From: Corallococcus sp. NCRR
GTDB lineage: Bacteria; Myxococcota; Myxococcia; Myxococcales; Myxococcaceae
Assembly (NCBI RefSeq): GCF_026965535.1
Contig: NZ_CP114039.1
Location: forward strand, 1,054,001-1,118,000
Length of the DNA: 64,000 nt
Direction: 5' to 3'
The position numbers and the translations under genes are program-made. Shown here piece by piece: positions 36,665-45,346 of the stretch. The notes beneath the pieces are model-generated. The model saw only the letters and a list, made by a program, of their open reading frames with translations, did not search any database and was not told the DNA's origin. Positions within the stretch are counted from its first letter, which is position 1. Every line of letters starts with the position of its first letter.

Positions 36665-37417
36665 TCAGCTCCGTCCCTTGGTGCGGGAGATGAGCGCCGC
36701 GTAGAAGCCGCCGCCAAACCCGTTGTCGATGTTCATCGTGGCCACGTTGGAGGCGCACGAGTTCACCATCGAGAGCAGCGCGGAGACGCCCCCGAAGTTC
36801 GCGCCGTAGCCCACCGACGTGGGCACCGCCACCACCGGGATGCCCACCAGGCCTCCCAGCGCGGACGCGAGCGCGCCCTCCATGCCCGCCACCGCCACGG
36901 CGACGTGGCACTCTTGAATCTCCTCACGCCGGCGCAGGAGCCGGTGGATGCCCGCCACGCCCACGTCGTAGACGCGCCGCACGTCCGCGCCCATGGCCTG
37001 CGCGGTGAGCGCGGCCTCCTCCGCCACGGGGATGTCGCTGGTGCCGCCCGTCACGATGGCGACGCGGCCCGCCTTCACCTTGCGCTGGGCCAGGTGGAAG
37101 ATGCGCGCCACCGGGTGGTACTCGCCCTTGGGGAAGCGCGCCACCAGGGCCTCCGCCTTGTCCGGCTGCAGCCGCGTCACCAGCACCGTCTGCTTGCGCT
37201 CCACCAGCGCGCCGACGATGCCCAGCAGCTGCTCCACCGTCTTGGGCTCGCCCAGCACCACCTCCGGGAAGCCGAACCGGAGGTTGCGGTGCGTGTCCAC
37301 CGTCGCGTAGCCCAGCTCCGCGTACGGCAGGTCCTTCAGCTTGCCCACCGCGTCGTCCAGGCTGACCTTGCCCGTCTTCACCTGGCCCAGCAGGGCCCTG
37401 AGCGCCTTCTCGTCCAT
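36665..37417 (-). CDS. larB: Pyridinium-3,5-biscarboxylate mononucleotide synthase LarB (PurE-like)
   Basis: 250 residues from the ATG at 37417. 'LGYATVDTHRNLRFGFPEVVLG', 'VTGGTSDIPVAEEAALTA', 'DVGVAGIHRLL' and 'GIPVVAVPTSVGYGANFGG' are LarB signatures of the PurE (NCAIR mutase-like) fold. LarB carboxylates nicotinate adenine dinucleotide in the first step to the nickel-pincer cofactor. It is the first gene of larBC, with 44 bp to the neighbouring cheC end. Confidence 0.9.
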   Translation of the reverse strand: MDEKALRALLGQVKTGKVSLDDAVGKLKDLPYAELGYATVDTHRNLRFGFPEVVLGEPKTVEQLLGIVGALVERKQTVLVTRLQPDKAEALVARFPKGEYHPVARIFHLAQRKVKAGRVAIVTGGTSDIPVAEEAALTAQAMGADVRRVYDVGVAGIHRLLRRREEIQECHVAVAVAGMEGALASALGGLVGIPVVAVPTSVGYGANFGGVSALLSMVNSCASNVATMNIDNGFGGGFYAALISRTKGRS

Positions 37418-37461
37418 GGGCGAGCGGTCTACCCCAGCCGCCCCCGCGCCTCCAGGCGGAC

Positions 37462-38052
37462 CTAGAGTCCCAGCCGGGACAGGAGCGCCTGGGCGCTCCC
37501 GCGCTCCAGCACCAGCAGCATCTGGCCGCCCAGCGGCGTGGGGCCGGACGCCGAGAAGCGCGCCGCCAGCACCACGCCCGGCCCCGGCTCCACGTCCCCC
37601 AGCACGCCCGCCAGCACCGGCCGCACGGGCCCGCGCTGGAGCTGGGGCACGGAGGGCAACAGCCGCCAGCCCGTCAGCCGCCCGATGGCGGACAGGCACG
37701 CGCTGGCGAGGATGTTCGCGGCCTCGGCCAGGGCGCTCTCGCGCTCCTCGGGGGACGCGGGGTGGCCTCGCAGCAGCGCGGACTCCAGCGCCTCGGCGTC
37801 CCCGGACGGCATGGCCAGCACCAGCGCGCCGCGCAGCTCGCCCGTCATGCCCAGGCGCACGGCGACGGCCGGGGCTTCGTCCGCGAAGAGCGCGGGCCCC
37901 TGGGCCGCGTCCGTGACGCGCACCTCGGGGACGGACAGGTCCACGCGGCCACCCACCAGCCGGGCCAGGGCGTTGGCGCCGTGTCCACAGCCGATGTTGG
38001 CCACCTCGCGCAGGGCGTCGAGCTGCGCGTCACTGGGCAGGGGGGGGCTCAC
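37462..38052 (-). CDS. difG: CheC-family CheY phosphatase (DifG-like)
   Basis: 196 residues; the GTG start overlaps the cheA stop by 4 bp (GTGA). Two CheC active-site motifs of the form [DS]-x3-E-x2-N-x22-P are both exact: Asp12-Glu16-Asn19-Pro42, and 'SALAEAAN...P' in the second half. So it should dephosphorylate the cognate CheY. Its place as last gene after CheA matches DifG, which dampens DifD signalling in exopolysaccharide control; the gene symbol rests on synteny. Confidence 0.8.
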   Translation of the reverse strand: MSPPLPSDAQLDALREVANIGCGHGANALARLVGGRVDLSVPEVRVTDAAQGPALFADEAPAVAVRLGMTGELRGALVLAMPSGDAEALESALLRGHPASPEERESALAEAANILASACLSAIGRLTGWRLLPSVPQLQRGPVRPVLAGVLGDVEPGPGVVLAARFSASGPTPLGGQMLLVLERGSAQALLSRLGL

Positions 38053-40487
38053 GCGGTCAGTAACCTCGGGACGTCCAGGATGAACACGGGACGACCGCTG
38101 CCCAGGATGGTCACGCCGGACAATCCCGGCAGCAAGTCCAGGGGGCGGGACAAGGGTTTGAGCACGACTTCCTCCTGCCCCAGGAGGCGATCCACCGCCA
38201 GCGCCACCTTGCCGGTGCCGGCGTCGCCCTCCATCACCACGAAGGGCCGGTAGCCGGGCCTGGGCGTCGCGGGCACGCCCAGCAGCGCCTCCAGCGCGTG
38301 CACCGGCAAGAGGCCGTTGCCGTGCGGCAGGAGCGCCGTTTCACGGCTCCTGCTCAGGGACTCGGGATCCGCCTCCGTGGCGCCCACCACCTTGGCGATG
38401 GGCAGGCCGAAGACCTCCTCGCCCACCTCCACGAGGAGCAGGTGTACCACGGCGACGGTGAGCGGCAGGCGCAGCGTGAAGGTCGTGCCCCGGCCGCGCT
38501 CGCTGTCGATCTCGAGCGTGCCGCCCACGCTCTCCACCACGCGCTTCACCGCGTCCATGCCCACGCCGCGGCCGGAGATGTCGGTGATGTCCTTGGCGGT
38601 GGAGACGCCCGGCAGGCACGACAGGAGGAACGCGTCGCGGTCCGCCATGCGCTGGGCGGCGTCCTCGGTGATGAGCCCGCGCTTGAGCGCGGAGGCCTTG
38701 AGCTTCGCCGGGTCCATGCCCCGGCCGTCGTCCTCGATGTCGATGATGACGCGATCGCGGGCGCGGCGCACGGTGACGGTGACGCGGCCTCGCGCGGACT
38801 TCTTCGCGGCCGTCCGCTCCTCCGGGGACTCCAGGCCGTGGTCGATGCAGTTGCGCAAGAGGTGCAGCAGCGGGTCCGCCAGCTCGTCGAGGATGGCGCG
38901 GTCGAGCTCGATTTCAGCGCCGGTGATGACCAGCTCCACCTCGCGCTCCTTTCGGCGGGCGAGGTCGCGCGCGGCGCGGGGCAGCCGGTCGGTGATGAGC
39001 GACAGCGGCGTCATGCGCGCGCTCATGACCTTGTCGTGCAGGTCCTTCACCAGCGTGTGCAGCCGGTAGACGCCCTCCTCCAGCGCGGGGCGCGTGTTCT
39101 CCGGCAGCACCTTGCCCACCTCGCGCAGGCGGGCGGTGGCGAGCATCAGCTCCCCCACCGTGTCGAGGAAGTAGTCGAGCAGCTCCGTGCGCACGCGCAC
39201 CGTGCGGGAGCCCGCGTCCGCGGTGGCGCGCGCCGGGTCCGACGCGGGCGCGACGACGGGGAGCACGGGCGGCTCCGGGACGGCCGGAGCGACGGAGACG
39301 ACCTCCACCTCCGCCACGTTGCGAAGGGCCGCCTGGATGCCGGCGTCGCCCACGCCGGTCTCCACGTCCACCTGGATGTAGCCGTCCGGGATGCGACCGG
39401 CCTTGAGCTCCTCCAGGGGCGGGCGCAGGTCCACCAGCGTGCCCAGGGAGGACAGCCGCTTGTGCACGAGGAACGCGCGCACGCCGGGCACCTGGCAGGT
39501 GGGGGAGATGCGCAGGCGCACCGACCAGCGCGGCGCGCCGGACTTGCCGTCCGCGACGCTGGTCACGGCCTTGAGCCCGGAGGCCAGCGCCACCACGGAG
39601 GACGAAGGGTCGCTCTCCGGAACCACCGCCAGGGACCGCGCGCCCGGGGCGCCGTAGAGCGCATCCGGGCCGCTCAGGTCGCGAGGCGGCATCAGCGTGG
39701 CCGGCGGCATCACCGCCAGGGCGGAGGGCACCGCCGCGCTGGAAGCGGCCGGAGCGGCTGTCCCCGATTCGGAGGCCCCCGGAGTCGAAGGCGCGACGCC
39801 ACCTGACGCGGAGGCTCCCGAGGCCGACGCACCGGCTCCAGCCGCTCCGGCACCCGAGGCCGAAGCTCCGGCCGCGCCGCCTTGCGTCCCCGAACCCGGC
39901 GCACCGGCCCCCAAGGCACCGGCCGCACTGCCCGGCGTCCCCGAACCCGGCGCGGGCCCGGCGGAGCCGCCCGGCGTCCCCGAACCCGAGGCACCCGAAG
40001 GGCCCTCGCCGCCTCCCGAGCCCTCCCCGTCGTCTCCTCCGGACGGGGTCGCGGGCTTGAGCGCGTTGACCTGGGCCACACGGGTCGCGGCGGGGGCGTG
40101 GCCGGTGAGCGACTGCACGCGGGCGCTCAGCTGCTTGAGCAACCCCTCCGCCTGCTCCGGCTCACGGTTGGACGACACGGCGCGCACCTGGGCGGTGAGC
40201 GTGTCCGTGGCGTTCAGCAGCAGGTCCACCAGGTCCCGGTCCAGGAGCTTGCGGTCCTGCCGCACCGCGTCCACCAGGTCCTCCACGCGGTGCGCCAGCA
40301 TCGCGATGGGCTCGAAGCCCATGGACGACGCCATGCCCTTCACCGAGTGGGCGTGCCGGAACATCGAGTCCACGGTGCTGGCGGTGGCCTCGCGCTCCAA
40401 TTCCACGAGGTCCCGCCCGAGCGCCTCCAGGTGCTCGGTGGCCTCCGAGATGAAGAGGCCCAGGTACCGGGACATGTCCATCGTCAT
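38049..40487 (-). CDS. difE: CheA-type histidine kinase (DifE-like)
   Basis: 812 residues. The ATG has AAGGAGG about 9 nt upstream; a second ATG follows at codon 3. HPt domain with phosphoacceptor His47 in 'HAHSVKG'; an Ala/Gly/Pro/Ser linker from about 143 to 255 (low complexity, probably disordered); a P2-like region; dimerisation ('LDTVGELMLATARLREV'); ATPase with N-box 'LLRNCIDHGLESPEER' and 'DDGRGMDPAKL', 'GRGVGMD', 'GRGTTFTLRLPLT'; and a CheW-like C-terminus ('VFGLPIAKVVGA'). In dif the kinase phosphorylates DifD and drives exopolysaccharide production. dif identity is from gene order. Confidence 0.88.
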   Translation of the reverse strand: MTMDMSRYLGLFISEATEHLEALGRDLVELEREATASTVDSMFRHAHSVKGMASSMGFEPIAMLAHRVEDLVDAVRQDRKLLDRDLVDLLLNATDTLTAQVRAVSSNREPEQAEGLLKQLSARVQSLTGHAPAATRVAQVNALKPATPSGGDDGEGSGGGEGPSGASGSGTPGGSAGPAPGSGTPGSAAGALGAGAPGSGTQGGAAGASASGAGAAGAGASASGASASGGVAPSTPGASESGTAAPAASSAAVPSALAVMPPATLMPPRDLSGPDALYGAPGARSLAVVPESDPSSSVVALASGLKAVTSVADGKSGAPRWSVRLRISPTCQVPGVRAFLVHKRLSSLGTLVDLRPPLEELKAGRIPDGYIQVDVETGVGDAGIQAALRNVAEVEVVSVAPAVPEPPVLPVVAPASDPARATADAGSRTVRVRTELLDYFLDTVGELMLATARLREVGKVLPENTRPALEEGVYRLHTLVKDLHDKVMSARMTPLSLITDRLPRAARDLARRKEREVELVITGAEIELDRAILDELADPLLHLLRNCIDHGLESPEERTAAKKSARGRVTVTVRRARDRVIIDIEDDGRGMDPAKLKASALKRGLITEDAAQRMADRDAFLLSCLPGVSTAKDITDISGRGVGMDAVKRVVESVGGTLEIDSERGRGTTFTLRLPLTVAVVHLLLVEVGEEVFGLPIAKVVGATEADPESLSRSRETALLPHGNGLLPVHALEALLGVPATPRPGYRPFVVMEGDAGTGKVALAVDRLLGQEEVVLKPLSRPLDLLPGLSGVTILGSGRPVFILDVPRLLTA

Positions 40488-40515
40488 GACCCGGCACCTC
40501 CTTCACAGGCGGACA

Positions 40516-40542
40516 GGGCCGCGACCCGGGCGGCAGCGGCCC
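40516..40542 (-). other. Hairpin between cheY and cheA
   Basis: GGGCCGC (40516-40522) and GCGGCCC (40536-40542), 13-nt loop, in the 68-nt gap before the cheA Shine-Dalgarno. It could tune the ratio of CheA to CheY in the transcript. Confidence 0.3.
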
Positions 40543-40555
40543 CGTGTGCGCCGAT

Positions 40556-40924
40556 TCAGGCCTCGCCCAACACCTTCTTCACGACCGCCAGCACGTCCTC
40601 CGCCCGGAACGGCTTGACGATGAAGTCCGAGGCACCCGCCTCGATGGCCTCCATCACCAGGCTCTCCTGCCCGAGCGCCGAGCACATGATGACGACCGCG
40701 CTGCTGTCGGCCTTGATGATTTCCCGCGTGGCTTCAATGCCACTCTTGAAGGGCATCACGATGTCCATCGTCGTGAGGTCCGGCTTCAACTCCTTGAACT
40801 TCTCCACGGCCTCCAGGCCGTTGGCCGCCTCACCGACGACCTCGAACCCTCCAGACGCAAAGATGTCCTTGATCATGTTGCGCATGAAGATGGCGTCGTC
40901 GACGACCAGCACCCGCTTAGCCAT
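40556..40924 (-). CDS. difD: CheY-type response regulator (DifD-like)
   Basis: 122 residues, a lone receiver domain. Acidic pair 'VVDDA', phosphoacceptor Asp54 in 'TTMDIVMP', the switch Ser of 'VIMCSAL', and Lys of 'FIVKPFR' are all present. No output domain, so it signals by protein contact. Lies between CheW and CheA with short gaps. In dif it acts as a phosphate sink lowering exopolysaccharide output; symbol from synteny. Confidence 0.85.
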   Translation of the reverse strand: MAKRVLVVDDAIFMRNMIKDIFASGGFEVVGEAANGLEAVEKFKELKPDLTTMDIVMPFKSGIEATREIIKADSSAVVIMCSALGQESLVMEAIEAGASDFIVKPFRAEDVLAVVKKVLGEA

Positions 40925-40995
40925 GTGAAGAACTCCGCCTCCGTTTCAGGCCTAGAGGGAGCGCACCCTATCACCGGCCGTTTCCGGGGGGCTAC

Positions 40996-41418
40996 TCACT
41001 TGGAGGGAGTGAACAAGGCAACGACCGCCGCATCAAGTCCTTCCGGATCCAGCACGGTCACTCCCAGACCGCCCAGGCGGGCAACGCCGCGAACCGCGGG
41101 CATGACCTTGCCCGGCGCGGCGCTGACGCGCTCCACCGCCTCGATGCCATCCACGTCCGTGACCAGCAGTCCCAAATCCCTGCGACCCCGGTCCAGTAGC
41201 ACGACACGGCACAGGGGCGTGGGACCTTCTGGCAGGTGGAGCAGCTGGCGCAGCTCCACCACCGTCACCACCCGGCCCCGCAGGTTCATCACCCCGGTGA
41301 TGGCGGCGGGGGCGCGCGGTACACGGGTGTAGCGCTCCGGGGGAACGACGACCTCCCGGACGGCCGACAAGGGCAACCCGTAGCGTTCCTTCTCGACCCG
41401 GAAGATGACGTGCCGCAC
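40996..41418 (-). CDS. difC: CheW-type coupling protein (DifC-like)
   Basis: 140 residues, CheW/SH3-like fold: 'VIFRVEKERYGLPLSAVREVV', 'ITGVMNLRGRVVTVVELRQLLHLP', 'LGLLVTDVDGIEAVE'. Bridges the transducer and CheA. Lies 50 bp after the transducer gene; no difB-like gene separates them, unlike Myxococcus xanthus dif. Confidence 0.85.
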   Translation of the reverse strand: MRHVIFRVEKERYGLPLSAVREVVVPPERYTRVPRAPAAITGVMNLRGRVVTVVELRQLLHLPEGPTPLCRVVLLDRGRRDLGLLVTDVDGIEAVERVSAAPGKVMPAVRGVARLGGLGVTVLDPEGLDAAVVALFTPSK

Positions 41419-41468
41419 GGTGAAGGCCCTGGTGCCGGAAGGCGGCGGAAAGGCGGGGGATGGGGGCT

Positions 41469-42842
41469 TCAGGGCCCCAGGCGGAAGCTGCGCACCACGC
41501 TCTGCAGCTCCACGGAGAGGTTGGTCAGCTCGCTCGCCAGCGACGTCATCCGCGACACCGCGGCCGTCTGCTCCTGGATGACGGCCTGGATGGCCTCCGT
41601 GGAGCTGGCGTTGTTCTTCGCCACGAGCTTGATCTCCTCGATGGCCTTCACCATCTCCTCGCTGCCCTTCATCTGGTCGCGGGTGCTGTCGGAGATGAGC
41701 GTCACCTTCTCCGCGCCCTTGCGGGCGGTGTCGGTGATGGCCCCCATGGAGCGCATGATGTCGGTGAGGTCCTCACGGCCCTCCGCCAGCTCCGCGATGC
41801 CTTCCTTCATGGCGCTGACGACGGAGGTGGACTGGCCGGAGATGTCGCGCGCCAGGCGGGAGATCTGCTCCGCGGAGCGGCCCGCGCTCTCCGCCAGCTT
41901 GCGCACCTCATCCGCCACCACCGCGAAGCCGCGGCCGTACTCGCCCGCGCGCGCCGCTTCGATGGTGGCGTTGAGGGCCAGGAGGTTCGTCTGCTGCGCC
42001 ACCTGGGTGATGGCGTCGACGATCTTCGAAATCTCCTGCGTCTTCTCGCCGAAGGCGAACACCTGCTGGCTGGCGGACTCGATGCGGTTGAAGACCTTCT
42101 TCACCTTGTCGCCCGCGAGCCGCGCCGCCTTGGAGCCGTCCTCCGCGCTGCTGCTGGTCTCCGCGGACGTGCGGGCCGCGTCCAGGGCGCTGGCCGCCGT
42201 GCGCTGGATGCTGCCGGCCATCTCCGTGATGACCTTGGAGGCCTGGGACACCAGCTGCGACTGGGTCTCCGCGCCGCTGGCGATCTTGTCCATCGACGAG
42301 CCCACCTCCTCGGTGGACCCGTTGACGTTCTCCGCGCTGCGCTGAAGGTCGATGGCGGTGTCCGCCACGCTCTTGGCGGTGTCTTGAATCTTGCCCACCA
42401 GCTCGCGCAGGTTCTCCTGCATGCGGGAGATGGCGCCCGTCAGCTCGTCGATTTCGTCGCGGGTGCTGTGCACCTCCGCGGCCACGGGCTTGGACAGGTC
42501 GCCCTGCGAGATTTCAAAGGCGGAGCGGCTGAGCACCTTCACGCGGGTGACGCGCGCCAGGAGCGACGGCAGGAACGTGGCGCCACCGAAGGTGATGAGC
42601 ACGCCCACGCCCACGCGGATGATGAAGCTCCAGCGGCCCCAGGACGCGTCGAAGAGGCTCTCCGTGCAGAGCAGCCACGTGCCCAGCAGCAGGCCCAGCA
42701 GGATGTAGCCGGTGGTGATCTTCCGGTGCAGGGACTGCTCGCGAACCGCCTTGGGACCCTCGACGGCGCGCAGCAGTCGCTGCACCGGCTCGCGTCGGGG
42801 GGTGAGGCCGGAGGAGGGGTCGTCGCGAAGGGGGCGGCGCAC
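41469..42842 (-). CDS. difA: Methyl-accepting chemotaxis-type transducer with minimal periplasmic loop (DifA-like)
   Basis: 457 residues. Two transmembrane segments about 43-60 and 72-96 are separated by only about 11 residues, so there is almost no periplasmic sensor. A HAMP domain follows ('[26 protein letters not shown]'), then the long signalling helices with the conserved tip '[21 protein letters not shown]' and '[14 protein letters not shown]'. First gene of the cluster. A tiny periplasmic loop is the known peculiarity of DifA, which supports the dif assignment. No CheR/CheB in the cluster, so adaptation by methylation is uncertain. Confidence 0.85.
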   Translation of the reverse strand: MRRPLRDDPSSGLTPRREPVQRLLRAVEGPKAVREQSLHRKITTGYILLGLLLGTWLLCTESLFDASWGRWSFIIRVGVGVLITFGGATFLPSLLARVTRVKVLSRSAFEISQGDLSKPVAAEVHSTRDEIDELTGAISRMQENLRELVGKIQDTAKSVADTAIDLQRSAENVNGSTEEVGSSMDKIASGAETQSQLVSQASKVITEMAGSIQRTAASALDAARTSAETSSSAEDGSKAARLAGDKVKKVFNRIESASQQVFAFGEKTQEISKIVDAITQVAQQTNLLALNATIEAARAGEYGRGFAVVADEVRKLAESAGRSAEQISRLARDISGQSTSVVSAMKEGIAELAEGREDLTDIMRSMGAITDTARKGAEKVTLISDSTRDQMKGSEEMVKAIEEIKLVAKNNASSTEAIQAVIQEQTAAVSRMTSLASELTNLSVELQSVVRSFRLGP

Positions 42843-42906
42843 GGAGTGCTTTCAGCGGGAGGGGCGGAAAACAGCCCAGGGGTTTAGCCTTGCTGTCCGG
42901 TACGGG

Positions 42907-43878
42907 TCAATCATCCGGCCGGATCTGCCTGCTTGACCGGGCGAAGTGATCGAATCCGGATGGAGGGGTCAGAACATGCCCCCCGGCGTCTCGGATTCGC
43001 AATGTCCGCTCCCGGGTGAGCACTCCCACGCGCGTCACCTCCTGCCCGGCGCGGGCGCACGCGCGCTCGAACGCCTGCATGCGTGAAGGTGGGACGGCGA
43101 GCAACAGCTCGTAGTCCTCCCCTCCCCGCAGGGCACCCTCCGGCCCCAGCGCCGCGCGCACGGCGGGTGACAGGGGCAGCCGGTCCAGTTCCAGCTCCGC
43201 GCCCACCCGGGACGCGGTGCACAGGTGGCCCAGGTCCTGCGCCAGGCCATCCGACACGTCCATCCCGGCGGAGGCGAAGCGCGCGGCCAGCCTCCCCAGG
43301 GCGACCCGGGGCTCGGGGCGCCGCTGGCGTCTCACGGCCGCGCTCCGATGGCTACCGGGGACGCCGGCCTGGAGGTGCTGGAGCCCCAGGCGCGCGTCGC
43401 CCAGGGTGCCGGAGACATAGAGGAGGTCTCCGGGCCGGGCGCCCGCGCGGGTGATGGGCGCGTGGGACAGCTCGCCGGTGACGGTGAGGGTGACGGACAC
43501 CTCGCGCGCGGAGGTGAAGTTGCCGCCCACGAGCATGATGCGGTGGGCCTTCGCGAGCGCGGCCATGCCCCGGCCCAGGGCGGAGACTTCGCGAGCGGGG
43601 AAGTCCCGGGGCAGCGCGAGCGCGCAGACGAACCAGCGCGGCGTGGCGCCCATCGCGGCCAGGTCCGACAGGTTCACCGCGAGCGCCTTGTGGCCGATGT
43701 CCGCGGCGGAGAACGTGGCGCGGGTGAAGTGCACGTCCTCCACCACTGCGTCGGTGGTGACGCACAGCGCGCCCTTGGAAGGAGCGAGCACGGCGCAGTC
43801 GTCTCCCGGGCCCACCGGCACTCGCGCGCGCGGGAAGCAGGCGAGGAAGCGTTGGATGAGGTCGAACTCGCCGGGCAT
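42907..43878 (-). CDS. thiL: Thiamine-monophosphate kinase ThiL
   Basis: 323 residues from the ATG at 43878 (upstream frame extension rejected). 'RVPVGPGDDCAVL' carries the GDD metal-binding motif, with 'VTTDAVVEDVHF', 'NLSDLAAMGATPRWF', 'LLVGGNFTSAREVSVTLT' and 'MDVSDGLAQDL' as the AIR-synthase-like ATP site, and 'LRGGEDYELL'. Phosphorylates thiamine monophosphate to the active diphosphate. A short Arg-rich insertion lies at about 200-215. Divergent from the aquaporin gene. Confidence 0.92.
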   Translation of the reverse strand: MPGEFDLIQRFLACFPRARVPVGPGDDCAVLAPSKGALCVTTDAVVEDVHFTRATFSAADIGHKALAVNLSDLAAMGATPRWFVCALALPRDFPAREVSALGRGMAALAKAHRIMLVGGNFTSAREVSVTLTVTGELSHAPITRAGARPGDLLYVSGTLGDARLGLQHLQAGVPGSHRSAAVRRQRRPEPRVALGRLAARFASAGMDVSDGLAQDLGHLCTASRVGAELELDRLPLSPAVRAALGPEGALRGGEDYELLLAVPPSRMQAFERACARAGQEVTRVGVLTRERTLRIRDAGGHVLTPPSGFDHFARSSRQIRPDD

Positions 43879-43994
43879 GCGGCACTGAAGACCACGCTCG
43901 CGCCGGGGGACGCAATGACGACCCGCGAACGCGAGCGCGAGATGGGGGCGCGCGGCGTTGACGGTGTCGGACCGCCCAGGCATAGGACTGGGGA

Positions 43995-45128
43995 GTGCCC
44001 TCTTCCTCCACACCCATGGACCTGCGCCGCCGGCTGGTGACGGAAGCGCTGGGCTGCGGGCTGCTGGTGGTGGCGCTGGAGGGGTCGCACCACGTCGCGG
44101 AGCACCTGGGCGCGAGCGCCACGGAGGGACGCCTCTTCATGTCCCTGTCCTGCGGCGCGGTGCTGGCGTGCCTCTTGTGGGTGCTGCGTCCGCTGTCGGG
44201 CGCGCACCTGAATCCGGCGCTCACCTTCGCGGACGCGCTGGGGGACCGCACGCCCTGGCGCGAGGTGCCGCTGTACGCGCTGGCGCAGCTGTCCGGCAGC
44301 CTGGTGGGGCGGCTCATCGCGCACCGCATGTGCAATGAGCCGCTGCTGCTCACCGCGAGGGTGCCCGCGGCGGACGGGGCGCGGTTCCTCACGGAGATGG
44401 TGGCCACGTTCGGGCTGCTGGTGGTGGTGCGGGGCTGCGTGCGCACGCGCCCGTCGGCGACGCCGCTGGCCATCGCGGGGTACGTGGCGGCGACGGTGTG
44501 GTTCACGGACTCGCGCTCGCTGGCGAACCCGGCGCTGGTGCTGGCGCGAGCGGCCAGCGCCCACGTGGGCGTGATGAGCCCGTGGGAGGTGGAGTCCTTC
44601 GTCGCGGCGCAGCTTTTGGGCGCGGCGCTGGCGGTGTTCCTCTTCCGGTGGCTGCTGGGCGGCACGCCGAGGCCGGCGCCCACGGCCGTGGAAACGGTCG
44701 TCTTCGAGTGCGCGGAAGCAGGGCCCGCGCACCTGGCCGCCGCCCTCTTCAACACGCTGGCGCACCCGGACCGGGCGCGGGCGGTGGTGGCGCCGCCGCC
44801 GGGCTCGGGGCTGGATGACGGGCCGCCGCCGGCGGTGGAGGCGCTGATGCGGGAGGCGAACCTGCGCGCCGCGCCCCTGCGCGACCGGACCGTGCCCGCA
44901 TCGCACTACGTCCTCATCGACGTCGCGGACCATGCTCCCGGCATGGACGCGCGCGTGCGCGAACGCTGGTCGCTGCCCGCGCTGTCATTGAAGGACGAGG
45001 CCGGAGTGAAGGCGTTGCAGGCGGCGCTGCGGCTCCGGCTGCATCAGCTCCTCGCGCGCCAGGGCTGGGAGCGGCTGCACGTCATCAGCGGCGGCCCTGC
45101 CCCTGAAGGCCCCCGCGCCCTCACCTGA
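43995..45128 (+). CDS. Aquaporin-like channel fused to a degenerate LMW-phosphatase/arsenate-reductase-like domain
   Basis: 377 residues from the GTG at 43995 (AGGA 7 nt upstream; an ATG at 44016 is the alternative). Membrane part about 10-225 with both NPA motifs: Asn73-Pro-Ala in 'GAHLNPALTFADAL' and Asn178-Pro-Ala in 'LANPALVLARA'. The residue after the second NPA is Leu, not the usual Arg of the selectivity filter. Residues about 230-375 resemble the low-molecular-weight phosphatase/ArsC fold ('VETVVFECAEAGPAHLAAALFNTLA'), but in the CX5R loop the Arg is Ala245 (Cys239 is kept), so catalysis is unlikely. Aquaporin-ArsC fusions are known in actinobacteria for arsenic export; here the domain may be regulatory or structural. 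Confidence 0.75.
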   Translation: MPSSSTPMDLRRRLVTEALGCGLLVVALEGSHHVAEHLGASATEGRLFMSLSCGAVLACLLWVLRPLSGAHLNPALTFADALGDRTPWREVPLYALAQLSGSLVGRLIAHRMCNEPLLLTARVPAADGARFLTEMVATFGLLVVVRGCVRTRPSATPLAIAGYVAATVWFTDSRSLANPALVLARAASAHVGVMSPWEVESFVAAQLLGAALAVFLFRWLLGGTPRPAPTAVETVVFECAEAGPAHLAAALFNTLAHPDRARAVVAPPPGSGLDDGPPPAVEALMREANLRAAPLRDRTVPASHYVLIDVADHAPGMDARVRERWSLPALSLKDEAGVKALQAALRLRLHQLLARQGWERLHVISGGPAPEGPRALT

Positions 45129-45200
45129 CGCGGAGGGTGCGTCCTTCCGGAGAAGAGCCCACTCTTCCCGCTGGGCCTGCCATCGGCGGAGCCCCAGCCG

Positions 45201-45225
45201 AACCTGTCCGACTGTCGGACAGGTT
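45201..45225. repeat. Perfect 25-bp palindrome upstream of the MgtC/DUF4010 gene
   Basis: Arms AACCTGTCCGAC (45201-45212) and GTCGGACAGGTT (45214-45225) separated by a single T. It lies 122 bp upstream of the MgtC-type start and 73 bp after the aquaporin stop. One-nucleotide spacing makes a hairpin poor and a dimeric repressor operator more likely; no U-tract follows. Not found elsewhere in the window by eye. Confidence 0.7.
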
Positions 45226-45346
45226 TGGAACGACCGCGCCGGGCGGGAGGGCCAGGCCTGATGGTTCGAGGGCTTCGCGCGTGACGGGGTGCGGCGTTGA
45301 CGTCCGCCCGACAGGCGAGCAGAGAGAGATGGGAGAGGGTTTCCGC

